Origin: Emticicia soli | GTDB taxonomy: Bacteria; Bacteroidota; Bacteroidia; Cytophagales; Spirosomataceae | Direction of reading: 5' to 3' | NCBI RefSeq assembly: GCF_037860775.1 | Contig: NZ_JBBEWC010000007.1 | Coordinates: 186,001 to 250,000 of the forward strand | Length of the DNA: 64,000 nt | Shown: piece by piece, positions 36,277-45,108 of the stretch | Numbering within the stretch: the stretch's first letter is position 1 | Layout of the letters: each line of letters starts with the position of its first letter | Made by a program: the position numbers and the translations under genes | The notes under the pieces: model-generated | The model's input: only the letters and a program-made list of their open reading frames with translations | Database searches by the model: none | What the model was told of the DNA's origin: nothing

Positions 36277-36415
36277 CGTGCGATAAAATTTATAGGGTTT
36301 TAAATTGTACTCTGTTTAGATAAATTGTAACTTAAACGTGAAGTTAACTGCCTAATAATCTTCTGAATTGTTATATATATATAGTATATACAGCAATTGA
36401 AATGCAATATAATAC

Positions 36416-36449
36416 CAAATTTATTTGGCATAACAACTTTGAAACCAAA
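36416..36449 (-). promoter_or_regulatory. Promoter candidate of gltBD
   Basis: On the minus strand ATTTGG (36446-36450) and TAAATTTG (36416-36423) match the Bacteroidota -33 TTTG and -7 TAnnTTTG boxes with 22-base spacing. The -7 box is embedded in the palindrome CCAAAT-TT-ATTTGG (36415-36428), so a bound dimer could block polymerase. Confidence 0.45.
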
Positions 36450-36557
36450 TTTTATTTATTTTAATAAAAATACTTTCTTTTACAATAAATGTTATAAGAA
36501 TAATGCAATAAGAATTAAAGTTACTAAATATTGCTGAGAAATGTGCTAACTAGATAT

Positions 36558-36591
36558 AGCGAATTTTCGCTCCAAAACCCTTGTTTTGAGC
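36558..36591 (+). ncRNA. Overlapping hairpins in the gltB upstream region (candidate RNA)
   Basis: AGCGAA-TT-TTCGCT (36558-36571) is a perfect stem; GCTC-C-AAAAC-CCTT-GTTTTGAGC (36569-36591) is a second stem with one bulge. They share the bases GCT at 36569-36571 and so cannot both form completely. No clear T-run follows. They could be an attenuator-like switch or part of a small RNA on either strand. Confidence 0.35.
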
Positions 36592-36978
36592 GTATTTTAA
36601 GCGATTTTGAATAGGTTAACAAAAAAATAATTTGTTAATAATAAAAGCTAAGTTTATGTCTGAGTTATAATCTTTTTACTATTATACGTAAAACTGTTAT
36701 TCCATTCTCATTAACCATTTGAGCAAGAAAACCTCTTACACTCAGCAAAGTGAACCTTAAAGTTAAAAAAAATTATGCAGTTTTCAAAATCTTAGAAAAC
36801 GCCTACCACCATGACTTTCTATGAATTGTACTATTTTTATAATTATAGTATTTTTTGTAGAAGTTTACTAGGATGATTCTAATAAAATCTGACTATGTAA
36901 CATACCGATAAATAAGTAAAAAGTGGTCGTAAAATACCGTGTTTTCCTTTGCCGTTTAATCAATAAATCAGTAAATGC

Positions 36979-37009
36979 TTGATAATCAGCATATTATTAG
37001 TTACCTTTG
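36979..37009 (+). promoter_or_regulatory. Promoter of the first GH108-like gene
   Basis: TTG (36979-36981), a 20-base spacer and TACCTTTG (37002-37009) match the Bacteroidota -33/-7 promoter pattern. The start site would be near 37016, leaving a leader of about 17 bases before the ATG at 37033. Confidence 0.65.
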
Positions 37010-37032
37010 CGTTCCACATATCAAAATTGTAA

Positions 37033-37647
37033 ATGAAACAACTGCAACGCATGTTTCTGGCCGGGGTTCTGGTCAGCTTTATGTCTGCTACTTCTCAAGC
37101 GGCATCCTTTGAAAAATACTTCACAAAACTCATAAAATTTGAAGGCAAAGGATACGGAATTAATCAGGAAATTTGGGGTAAAAAGAATTTCACAAAAGAC
37201 GAGGCATTTAAAATCCATAGAAAATACTATTGGAATAAATACCACGGAAATTTGTTTAAAAGCCAGGAAGTGGCTGAAGCCCTTATTGATCAGATTATTA
37301 CAGCCGGAGAAGGCAGAAACAGTGTTAACATTCGAGCTTTTGAGGCAATTATCGGCGTACCGCAAGATGGAAAACTCTCAAAAGAAGATGTGCAAGTCGC
37401 TAATTCTTTCGTCCAATGTGAGTATGTAGTTAATCCGTACGTAAATTATCGGCTACATTACTATGGGTCTAGAAAAAACGCTAGTAAATACCCAGGATGG
37501 TTAATTAGAGCAAGGGCCTTTGGCATAATGGATGAGGATAACAACAAACTGGCTGATTTTCTGGTACTGCCTGATATACTGGTAGGTAAAACGCCGGAAG
37601 AGGATTTTGAAACGCCAGCCGACGACCTCGCCTCAAAGGTTGACTAA
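37033..37647 (+). CDS. Secreted GH108-like muramidase/peptidoglycan-binding protein, copy 1
   Basis: A 204-residue protein with a Sec signal peptide (about 1-23, SATSQA-ASF). The mature part resembles the glycosyl hydrolase 108 plus PG-binding-3 fold: LIKFEGKGYGIN (with the Glu corresponding to the EGG catalytic motif), then YWNKYHGNLF, ALIDQIITAGEG and IGVPQDGKLSKEDV. Phage and bacterial members are N-acetylmuramidases; here the motif is EGKGY rather than EGGY. A closely related gene follows 256 bases downstream, so this is a tandem duplication. Function in the cell wall is likely, target unknown. Confidence 0.8.
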   Translation: MKQLQRMFLAGVLVSFMSATSQAASFEKYFTKLIKFEGKGYGINQEIWGKKNFTKDEAFKIHRKYYWNKYHGNLFKSQEVAEALIDQIITAGEGRNSVNIRAFEAIIGVPQDGKLSKEDVQVANSFVQCEYVVNPYVNYRLHYYGSRKNASKYPGWLIRARAFGIMDEDNNKLADFLVLPDILVGKTPEEDFETPADDLASKVD

Positions 37648-37682
37648 CATTTTTAAATTTATTTTTTCAAACTTTAAAGAGT

Positions 37683-37720
37683 CCCCTCAAAATTAGTATG
37701 ATTTTTGAGGGGATTTTTAT
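37683..37720 (+). terminator. Rho-independent terminator
   Basis: CCCCTCAAAA ... TTTTGAGGGG is a perfect 10-base stem with a T-run, about 35 bases after the first GH108-like gene, so the two copies are separate transcription units. Confidence 0.88.
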
Positions 37721-37903
37721 TTCTGTATAATCGCAATTTTAGAGAGGTATTCTCGTTTTTAATCTATCAGGTTCAAGTCTTCATACTAAAAATCTTCATT
37801 ATTGTTATACATTCTACGTATTTTAAGGTATTTTCTGATTAAGCGGTATAATATTTGCTTTGTAACTCACAATATTGAGTTGAATTAATTTTTAAACATT
37901 ACC

Positions 37904-38482
37904 ATGAATCCCAAAAAAGTAATTTTTACTTTACTGGCAATCTCTTGCCTGTCGTTTACCTGCGTGATATTTCTTAACAATGCTGCCTCCTTTAATAAGT
38001 ATGCACCCAAACTATTAAAGTTTGAAGGCGAAGGTTACGGAATCCATAAGCCCATCTGGGGCGATAAAATGTTTAGTAAAGAAGAAGCCCTCTACATTCA
38101 CAAGCATTATTACTGGAATCGCTATTTAGGTAATAGATTTGCAGACCAAACAGTAGCTGAAGTTTTTATTGACCACCTGATTAACGCCGGCGAAGGTAAA
38201 GATAAACGCAATATAAAGGCGTTTGAAAAGATTATCGGGGCTGAGCAAGATGGCGTTTTAAGTGTTGCTGATGTAGAACTGGCTAATTCGTTCGAAAAAA
38301 CTGAAGATATTGTAAACCCTTATGTTGATTACCGATTAAGGTATTATAGAACCCGTAAAGATGCGAGCAAGAATAAAGGCTGGTTTAAAAGAGCCAAATC
38401 TTTTTATATAGAAAAAGCTCCTGAACCACAAGAACAAGAGAATATAATTGAAGATTATATAATATTACCAACAGCTAAGTGA
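37904..38482 (+). CDS. Secreted GH108-like muramidase/peptidoglycan-binding protein, copy 2
   Basis: A 192-residue paralogue of the previous gene. After an N-terminal hydrophobic signal or anchor (about 5-27) it has KFEGEGYGIHKPIWGDKMFSKEEA, YWNRYLGNRF, FIDHLINAGEG, FEKIIGAEQDGVLSVADVELANSF and YRLRYYRTRKDASKNKGW. Nearly every conserved block matches copy 1, but the C-terminal tails differ. It has its own upstream region and shares a bidirectional terminator with the receiver gene. Confidence 0.8.
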   Translation: MNPKKVIFTLLAISCLSFTCVIFLNNAASFNKYAPKLLKFEGEGYGIHKPIWGDKMFSKEEALYIHKHYYWNRYLGNRFADQTVAEVFIDHLINAGEGKDKRNIKAFEKIIGAEQDGVLSVADVELANSFEKTEDIVNPYVDYRLRYYRTRKDASKNKGWFKRAKSFYIEKAPEPQEQENIIEDYIILPTAK

Positions 38483-38511
38483 TATTTGTTCGTAAAATTG
38501 TCAGAAAAACA

Positions 38512-38538
38512 AAAAAGCCTTCGTAAGAAGGCTTTTTA
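38512..38538. terminator. Bidirectional terminator
   Basis: AAAAAGCCTTC-GTAA-GAAGGCTTTTT is a perfect stem with A and T tracts on either side. It lies between convergent genes and runs into the stop codon of the receiver gene. Confidence 0.88.
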
Positions 38539-38949
38539 CTTATTATAGGATTCAATCATCTGTTCTATTTGCTTCTTTCCAATAGGTTTAATCAGAAAAT
38601 CAGATACCGTTTTGTAACTCTTGGCTTTTTTATGGTCTCTGGCATCAATAGAAGAGCTAACTATATAAAGTGTTATTTTTTTATCCAGGTGTATCTTTTC
38701 AAACTCATCTAAAAACTGCCACCCATCCATTACCGGCATATTAAGGTCTAATAATATTACATCAGGCAGTGAGTCAGGATTCAACTTAATATCTGCTAAT
38801 TGATTGATTGCCTCCTGGCCATTTTCAAAAACTTCTATTTTTTCGCTGAAATTTACTGAGCCCATTATTCTCTGCAAAACATAAGAGAGAATTTTATCGT
38901 CGTCGATAATCCAGGCATTATTTATTTTTCTTGTTGTATATGCGGTCAT
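38536..38949 (-). CDS. Single-domain response regulator (receiver only)
   Basis: A 137-residue CheY-like receiver: acidic pair in AWIIDDDKILSYVL (about 16-18), phosphoacceptor Asp68 in VILLDLNMPVMDGW, the Ser switch in YIVSSSID and the conserved Lys in FLIKPIGKKQ. No output domain follows. It lies 70 bases downstream of a multi-PAS histidine kinase on the same strand, so phosphotransfer from that kinase is likely. Similar PAS-kinase/Rcp1-like pairs are common in Cytophagales. Its target is unknown. Confidence 0.93.
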   Translation of the reverse strand: MTAYTTRKINNAWIIDDDKILSYVLQRIMGSVNFSEKIEVFENGQEAINQLADIKLNPDSLPDVILLDLNMPVMDGWQFLDEFEKIHLDKKITLYIVSSSIDARDHKKAKSYKTVSDFLIKPIGKKQIEQMIESYNK

Positions 38950-39019
38950 CTCAGAAGGTTATGGGTTTTGTTAATAAATGCTAATTGCCTGTGGAATTGG
39001 GCAATTTATAAAAAATATT

Positions 39020-40861
39020 CTAATGCTTTTTAATATATACTTTAAAGGTGGTTCCTTGTCCTACTTCGCTTTCAACTTCTATTTTACCACCCATGGCATC
39101 AACCTGATTTTTGGTGATAAATAAGCCAAGCCCACGAGAATCTTTATTTGAGTGGAAAGTCTTATACATTCCAAAAAGTTTTTGTCCGTGTAATTCTAAA
39201 TCAATTCCTGTGCCATTGTCTTCAATTTTAAGAATAATATATTTTTCTTGTATCTCTGTTTCAATTTTTATGCGCAGATTTCGCCCTGGCTGCCTAAATT
39301 TAATCGCATTTGAGATAAGATTTACCAATACACTTTCTATATATTCGATACTATAGTTTATACTTAGGTTAGTTGGTATATTTACCTGCACAATAGCCGA
39401 ATTTTTATCTAAAGTTTCTTTGAAATTTACGAGTACTTTTTCAACCTCATGGTAAAGATTTACCTTTTTTATCTGTTGGTTAAGGTTAGTTTGTATCTGC
39501 AAAACCTCATTGAGGTAATGAACCGTTTCTTGTAAGTCGTTTGCTATGGTTATCAGAAAATCAATGAGTTCTTTTTTCTTATGTTCATCTGTCTCTTCAG
39601 GAAGTAGATTCAGTAGCATCTGAAAATTACCTATGTGCGACCGTAGATTATGGGAAGTAATATGGGTGAAGTCTACCAATCGTTTATTTTGTTCACTTAC
39701 TAAATCTAAAGTATTTCTGAGTTCTTGTTCGCTATTTTTCCTTTGAGTAATATCGGCATGAGTACCAAGCATTAGCAAAGGTTTATTATCATTGGTCCAG
39801 TCAATCACTTTACCTCGATCATGTACCCAAACCCATTCGCCATTTTTATGTTTCATTCTATACTCGCACTCATAATACTCAGTTTCTTTTGTAAAACATT
39901 TATCAAGTGCTTTATCCGGAATCTCCTTATCATCGGGATGCACCAAATCGGTCCAGGTTTGTTTACTTATGGGTTTCAGCTCTTCTAGTGTATAACCTAC
40001 AATTGCTGCCCAGCGTTCGTTATAGATAATTCTGCCTTCAGATACATTCCATTCCCAGGTACCAATATTTGTGCCTTCAATTGTTTGTTTCAGCCTTTGT
40101 TGCTCTCTCAGAAGTGCCTCCGAAGCTTTTTTCTGTTCAGTAATATCATTAATCTGTGAGATAAAGTAAAGCGGCGCCCCCTCATTATTCCATACCAGCG
40201 AAACCGTCAGATGCACCCATACAGTATGCCCGTTTTTATGGAAGTAACGCTTTTCCATGTCGTAATTATCAATTTCTTTTTTGAGCATTTTGTTCAGAAA
40301 CACCAGATCGTTATCTAAGTCATCAGGGTGCGTAATTTCCTGAAATGTCAGCTCCATTAATTCGTCTTCAGTATAGCCCGTTATTTTGCATACTTGTTTA
40401 TTTACTTTCATCCACTTCCCCTCAAGCGATACCAGTGCCATACCAATAGGGGCAAACTCAAAAGCTTTCTGAAATTTTTCTTCATTGAGTTTTAGTGAAT
40501 TCAGTAGGGTTTTATGAGCAGTAATATCCTGAAATGTTCCGTAAATCAATACACATACGCCGTCTTCAAACTCAGCCTGAGCGCTACTTTCAACCCATTT
40601 TAAATTTCCTTTTCTGGTTAAAATCTCAAATTGCTCTACGAAAGGCTCTCCTGTACGAATCAATTTTTCTATCAGGGCATTTATTCTGTCACGATGTTCA
40701 GAGCCAGCATAAGAATTAATAACTGAATTATAATCAGAGAATTGATTGTCAACAACATCATAGATAGACTTGGTAATAAAATCCCATTCCAGAACTCCGG
40801 TTTTCAAATCCAGTTCCCACGTGCCTATATTGGGTAGTAAATTAGCCCTTTCGTATTTCAT
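39020..40861 (-). CDS. Cytosolic multi-PAS sensor histidine kinase
   Basis: A 613-residue kinase with no membrane helix. Three PAS/PAC units lie at about 10-117, 125-245 and 258-376 (each ending in a DIT motif such as GTFQDIT, ISQINDIT, GTHADIT). The phosphorylated His is probably His404 (FTHITSHNLRSH), followed by the HATPase_c domain with N box (NLISNAIKFRQPG), G1 (IEDNGTGIDLE) and G2 (RGLGLFITKNQVDAMGG). It probably senses a soluble cue or light/redox through a PAS cofactor that cannot be predicted. It is upstream of the receiver gene, with a -7 box at 40892-40899. Confidence 0.93.
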   Translation of the reverse strand: MKYERANLLPNIGTWELDLKTGVLEWDFITKSIYDVVDNQFSDYNSVINSYAGSEHRDRINALIEKLIRTGEPFVEQFEILTRKGNLKWVESSAQAEFEDGVCVLIYGTFQDITAHKTLLNSLKLNEEKFQKAFEFAPIGMALVSLEGKWMKVNKQVCKITGYTEDELMELTFQEITHPDDLDNDLVFLNKMLKKEIDNYDMEKRYFHKNGHTVWVHLTVSLVWNNEGAPLYFISQINDITEQKKASEALLREQQRLKQTIEGTNIGTWEWNVSEGRIIYNERWAAIVGYTLEELKPISKQTWTDLVHPDDKEIPDKALDKCFTKETEYYECEYRMKHKNGEWVWVHDRGKVIDWTNDNKPLLMLGTHADITQRKNSEQELRNTLDLVSEQNKRLVDFTHITSHNLRSHIGNFQMLLNLLPEETDEHKKKELIDFLITIANDLQETVHYLNEVLQIQTNLNQQIKKVNLYHEVEKVLVNFKETLDKNSAIVQVNIPTNLSINYSIEYIESVLVNLISNAIKFRQPGRNLRIKIETEIQEKYIILKIEDNGTGIDLELHGQKLFGMYKTFHSNKDSRGLGLFITKNQVDAMGGKIEVESEVGQGTTFKVYIKKH

Positions 40862-41164
40862 TTTTTAGTAAACAAAATAAATTGAATCACTCAAAAGTAA
40901 AGTAATTGATACCTGAAATAATAGTAAAATAGTATAGTTTTTTATTTTTGGGAATGGCACATTAGTGTTTTATTACAACAATTAATGTGTCAGGTGGGAA
41001 ACAATAGCCATTATTACAGAAAAATAATAATGCGTTTTCTTAATATCACGTAGCTTTGTTGTAAGCCCAAATATATAGATTTTTAATTTAGAAATACTAT
41101 CTCTTCGATAAATAGCTGTAAAAAAAAGATAGATGAATTTAAGGTGTAAAAAGTCAAATAAATA
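40862..41164. other. Intergenic region upstream of the histidine kinase
   Basis: These 303 bases contain a minus-strand -7 box for the kinase (TACTTTTG, 40892-40899) and a loose inverted repeat, CACATTA (40958-40964) with TAATGTG (40983-40989). Nothing else was recognised and no gene is supported. Confidence 0.5.
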
Positions 41165-42658
41165 TTATTTTTTTTTAATTTTCTGGTTCACCAAAAGCAA
41201 TACTCCCTTGGCATTTATCCATTCTTTCAATAGGGTTCCGGGTGTAGCACCAATCGGGTGGCTACCTAAAATAATATCTTCATCTCCGTCGCCATCAATA
41301 TCACCGGTATCCATAACCAGCCAACGACCGTATTTTCTGATATTTAATGTTTTAGGCGTAAAGCCTTTGCCTGTGTTTTCTAAATAAATAAAGTCTTTAG
41401 GCGTTTTTTCAAAATAATCAACAAAAAATGCCACGGCTGCAATATCGAGGTCGCCATCTAAATCGAAATCTCGTGCTACGGCCTTATACGCACCATTCAT
41501 CTGAAAAAAATAAGTTTCTTTGAAGGTGGTTTTCCCTTGATTAATATAAATATAAACACCATGATAAGGTTTCAACTCCTGAGAATAGTCAGAATTGTCG
41601 CCTGCCGTGTACAAAATATCCAGCAAGCCATCATTATTAAAATCGGTCAATTCAAAACTTGATGACCCATTTACAGGCGGGAATCGCAGTAGGGTAGTAG
41701 GGGTAAATTGTAAATTACCATTATTTTTGAACCATACAATTCGCTCATCGCCTTGCCCGAAAAGTGTAATTAAATCTGTTTTTCCGTCTTTATCAAAATC
41801 AACTGCGATGGTTTTAATTGCACCGGGGCTATCGGCAATAATAGGCTTTTCGGTGTTTGTTCCTTTCTTTTTAAATACGGATACGGCGCCTTTATTTAGC
41901 CCAAACTCATTAATTACCAATTCATCATCAGGGCTATCGTCAAGATTAACCGAAAGCGTTTGTGTTGGCCTGGCAAGGTTACTCACCAATATTTCGTTTT
42001 TATCGGTATCAACAAGGTCTGTGGTTTTAACATAGCCATGTTTCTTAAGCGTTGGGTCTATTGCATTGCCAATATAAGTTAGCAGAAGCTTATCTTTCAA
42101 AATCTGAATATCGCTTATGGCCACGTGTTGCGGGTAATGATTAATTGCGTTGCTTTCTTTGTCAAGCACCCATATCTCCTGATTTACTTCATCGCAAGCG
42201 TAGGCTATTTGCTTAGCTGTATCAATCTTTACGCAGGTAATATTAGGCATTTTTTTAGAAAGAGGCATGTGGCTTTTGCCGACAAATAGTTTTGAGTCTG
42301 ACTGCACGTTAGCACTCAAAGGAAAACTAAGCCTGTAAGGAGATTTAGATAGATAATAATCTTTTATTTGATCCCATTCTTTTTCTGTTACCAAAGGTTT
42401 ATCTGGAAGGTTATCTAATTCATTCGCATCGATTTTGCCTTGCTTTTTTATTTCGTGCGTTACGCCCATGAGCAGAGCCATTTTGGGCAATACTTTTTCC
42501 CAGTTGTTTTTGTCTAAAAGTTCAGGTTTTGGATAAAGATGGCAACTGCCACAATGTTTTTCGGCTAATGCAAGGCCGGCCGTATTGTCTTGTTCTTTGT
42601 TACAGGCATTGAGTGCCACAATCAGAAAAGCTAGGGGAATAAGGATTTTATAAGTCAT
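41165..42658 (-). CDS. Lipoprotein with cytochrome c heme motif and FG-GAP/VCBS repeats
   Basis: A 497-residue exported protein. The signal peptide ends in a lipobox at Cys19 (IVALNAC). A single c-type heme site CGSCH is at 36-40, in a short cytochrome-like segment to about 110. From about 120 to the end the protein is built of beta-propeller FG-GAP/VCBS repeats with calcium-type loops: DFDKDGKTDLITL, DFNNDGLLDILYTAG, DFDLDGDLDIAAVA and DIDGDGDEDIILGS. The combination suggests an outer-membrane or periplasmic redox-linked protein; function unknown. It is separated from the cys operon by a terminator. Confidence 0.88.
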   Translation of the reverse strand: MTYKILIPLAFLIVALNACNKEQDNTAGLALAEKHCGSCHLYPKPELLDKNNWEKVLPKMALLMGVTHEIKKQGKIDANELDNLPDKPLVTEKEWDQIKDYYLSKSPYRLSFPLSANVQSDSKLFVGKSHMPLSKKMPNITCVKIDTAKQIAYACDEVNQEIWVLDKESNAINHYPQHVAISDIQILKDKLLLTYIGNAIDPTLKKHGYVKTTDLVDTDKNEILVSNLARPTQTLSVNLDDSPDDELVINEFGLNKGAVSVFKKKGTNTEKPIIADSPGAIKTIAVDFDKDGKTDLITLFGQGDERIVWFKNNGNLQFTPTTLLRFPPVNGSSSFELTDFNNDGLLDILYTAGDNSDYSQELKPYHGVYIYINQGKTTFKETYFFQMNGAYKAVARDFDLDGDLDIAAVAFFVDYFEKTPKDFIYLENTGKGFTPKTLNIRKYGRWLVMDTGDIDGDGDEDIILGSHPIGATPGTLLKEWINAKGVLLLVNQKIKKK

Positions 42659-42699
42659 AAGCTGAATAATTTGCTAGCCACAAGTAAAGAAAAATTTCT

Positions 42700-42735
42700 T
42701 AAAAAAAAAAGACAGCAAAGTTGCTGTCCATTTTT
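42700..42735. terminator. Terminator of the cys operon
   Basis: GACAGCAA-AG-TTGCTGTC is a perfect stem. On the minus strand it is followed by a run of about ten T, giving a strong terminator about 60 bases after cysN. Confidence 0.88.
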
Positions 42736-42796
42736 AACCGAACCCTAAACTAATTCAAAGTCGCAAGTTTGGTTGATGAATGATTTGTAATTGCAT

Positions 42797-44056
42797 TTAC
42801 TCTACAAATCCAATCCCTACAGTGCTGTTCGTCATTTCGTCAATCAAAATAAATGCACCATTTGTTGGGTTTTCATTGTATTTATCTGCATAAATCGGAC
42901 TAGCGGTTTTTATTGAAACCCAGCCGATTTCGTTTAGTTTTATTCCTCCCTCGTGTGAAGGTTCGGTGTCTAAAGTCATATTTTTAATATCAATCATCGA
43001 GTTGATGCTGATAATTTTTGCTTTTACACGGTTGATGCCATGTTGTAATAAATAGGCTTTACCTACTTTCAAGGCTTGGCTATCTAACCAGCAGACTCTA
43101 GCTTCTACTTCTTTTTTTGCTTCGGGTTGTTGACCAACCTTTACAATCATGTTTCCTCGGCTAACATCTATGTCATTTTCGAGCGTAATCACGACTGATT
43201 CGCGAGCGTGGGCAATTTCGAGATTTTTACCGAATTTTTCAATAGTTTTTATCTTACTTATTTGTCCACTAGGCAAAGCTTCTACCAAATCACCTACCAA
43301 AAAGCTTCCGCTGGCAATTTTACCTGCATAACCACGGTAATCGTGGAACTCGTCTGTTTTAGGTCTTACAACCACCTGAACAGGGAAACGAGCCGGTAAA
43401 TGTGAAATCGGATTTACTTGGTTATCAAGTTCTTCCAGCGTTTCAAGCAAAGAATTGCCTTCATACCAAGGGGTTTCAGCCGATTTTTTAACCAGATTTT
43501 CACCATAAAGTGAAGAAATCGGAATAAACTCAATCTTCTGGCCTTCAAAGCTAACTTGCTCTGCTAATTTTGAGAATTCGTTTTTAATTTCATCAAAGCG
43601 TTCTTGGCTGTATCCTACTAAATCCATCTTGTTTACGGCAACTATTATATTCTTGATGCGAAGCATTGAAGAAATATAAAAATGGCGTTTGGTTTGCTCA
43701 ACTACACCATTACGGGCATCGATAAGAATGATCGAAACGGAGGTGTTTGACGCCCCCGTGACCATGTTTCGTGTGTACTCAAAATGCCCGGGTGTGTCTG
43801 CGATGATGTATTTGCGCTTTGGTGTACTAAAATAAATGTGAGCCACATCTATCGTAATACCCTGTTCACGTTCGGCAATTAAGCCATCTGTTAAAAGAGA
43901 TAAATCTAAGAAATTAAGTCCTTTGCGTTTTGAAGCCGCTTCAAGCGCTTCAATTTTATCGCCTGTAATAGAATTCGTTTCATAAAGCAAGCGGCCGATG
44001 AGTGTACTTTTACCATCGTCTACCGAGCCTGCTGTTGCTATTCTGAGTATATCCAT
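42797..44056 (-). CDS. cysN: Sulfate adenylyltransferase subunit 1 (GTPase)
   Basis: A 419-residue translation-factor-like GTPase that powers formation of APS from sulfate and ATP by CysD. The P-loop is GSVDDGKST (residues 10-18), with DTPGH and NKMD as the further G motifs. No APS-kinase domain is fused at the C-terminus, unlike bifunctional CysNC. The ATG at 44054-44056 is preferred since it places the P-loop as in other CysN proteins; an in-frame ATG at 44101 would add 15 residues. It is the last gene of the operon. Confidence 0.96.
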   Translation of the reverse strand: MDILRIATAGSVDDGKSTLIGRLLYETNSITGDKIEALEAASKRKGLNFLDLSLLTDGLIAEREQGITIDVAHIYFSTPKRKYIIADTPGHFEYTRNMVTGASNTSVSIILIDARNGVVEQTKRHFYISSMLRIKNIIVAVNKMDLVGYSQERFDEIKNEFSKLAEQVSFEGQKIEFIPISSLYGENLVKKSAETPWYEGNSLLETLEELDNQVNPISHLPARFPVQVVVRPKTDEFHDYRGYAGKIASGSFLVGDLVEALPSGQISKIKTIEKFGKNLEIAHARESVVITLENDIDVSRGNMIVKVGQQPEAKKEVEARVCWLDSQALKVGKAYLLQHGINRVKAKIISINSMIDIKNMTLDTEPSHEGGIKLNEIGWVSIKTASPIYADKYNENPTNGAFILIDEMTNSTVGIGFVE

Positions 44057-44134
44057 TATAATATTTTCAAAAGTTAAATAATTCTGAATTAGCATAAGCA
44101 TTATTTACTAATCCATTCCATCACTAATCCAAAA

Positions 44135-45079
44135 TCAAAAATATCCCGCTTGTTTGCGTTTTTCCATTGCTGCTTCCGAGCGTTTGTCATCAATTCTGGC
44201 GCCTCTCTCAGATATTTTAGCCGACAAAATTTCCGAAATTACATCGTCAAGATTATCTGCTTCCGAAGCCACAGCCGCAGTACAGGTCATATCACCTACG
44301 GTGCGGAAACGAACTTTGGTAGTATAAGGAATTTCGTCTTCTGATTTATTAATAAATGTAGAATCAGCCCAAATCATGCCATCACGGTCAAAAACCTGGC
44401 GCTCGTGCGTAAAGTAAATACTCGGAATACGCAATTCTTCTTCTTTTATGTAGTTCCAAACATCAAGTTCTGTCCAGTTAGAGATCGGAAAAACTCTCAC
44501 GTTTTCGCCTATCTCAATTTTCCCGTTAAGCATATCAAACAATTCAGGTCTTTGCTTTTTAGCATCCCATTGTCCGAAATCGTCTCTTACCGAAAAAATT
44601 CTTTCTTTGGCGCGGGCTTTTTCTTCATCACGGCGAGCGCCACCTATACAGGCATCAAACTTAAATTCTTCAATGGCATCGAGCAAAGTAACTGTTTGGG
44701 CACCATTACGGCTGGCATATTTACCTGTTTCTTCTTTTACTTTGCCTTGTTTGATAGAATCCTCTACGTAGCGCACGTGCAACTCTAAACCTAATTTGTT
44801 TACGAGCCAGTCACGGTATTCGATAGTTTCAGGGAAATTGTGCCCTGTATCTACGTGCAGAAGTTTGAATGGAATTTTGCCGGGATAAAAAGCTTTTTCG
44901 GCCAATCTTACAACAGTGATAGAATCTTTGCCACCCGAAAAAAGAATAGCGGGCTTCTCGAACTGAGAGGCTACTTCGCGTAAGATATAAATCGCTTCAT
45001 CTTCTAACTCACGAGGAAAAACCCCATTAATGTCAGAAGATGAATTAATGATTTCAGAATTGTTTAAGAAATTACTCAT
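44135..45079 (-). CDS. cysD: Sulfate adenylyltransferase subunit 2
   Basis: A 314-residue ATP pyrophosphatase-type enzyme that forms APS with CysN. The PP-loop SGGKDS is at residues 48-53, and LLHVDTGHNFPETIEYRD is a family block. The C-terminus (ISERGARIDDKRSEAAMEKRK, in part) is also typical. I chose the ATG at 45077-45079; the longer frame to 45157 runs into the cysH end. It lies 29 bases after cysH and 78 before cysN. Confidence 0.96.
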   Translation of the reverse strand: MSNFLNNSEIINSSSDINGVFPRELEDEAIYILREVASQFEKPAILFSGGKDSITVVRLAEKAFYPGKIPFKLLHVDTGHNFPETIEYRDWLVNKLGLELHVRYVEDSIKQGKVKEETGKYASRNGAQTVTLLDAIEEFKFDACIGGARRDEEKARAKERIFSVRDDFGQWDAKKQRPELFDMLNGKIEIGENVRVFPISNWTELDVWNYIKEEELRIPSIYFTHERQVFDRDGMIWADSTFINKSEDEIPYTTKVRFRTVGDMTCTAAVASEADNLDDVISEILSAKISERGARIDDKRSEAAMEKRKQAGYF

Positions 45080-45108
45080 ATTTATAGTTTTTGCACTCTG
45101 ATGCAAAT

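Larger units (their letters stand above)
36277..37032. other. Long AT-rich intergenic region between gltB and the GH108 pair
   Basis: In 756 bases there is no credible gene. It contains the gltB promoter candidate with a palindrome over its -7 box (36415-36428), a short TA-repeat run (about 36371-36390), two overlapping hairpins (36558-36591), and a good promoter for the first muramidase (36979-37009). The middle (about 36600-36975) shows nothing I can name and could hold an unrecognised small RNA. Confidence 0.6.

Noticed and set aside
40955..40972. TGGCAC followed by TGTT, resembling a plus-strand sigma-54 promoter
   Set aside because: The -12 box is poor and no plus-strand gene follows it.
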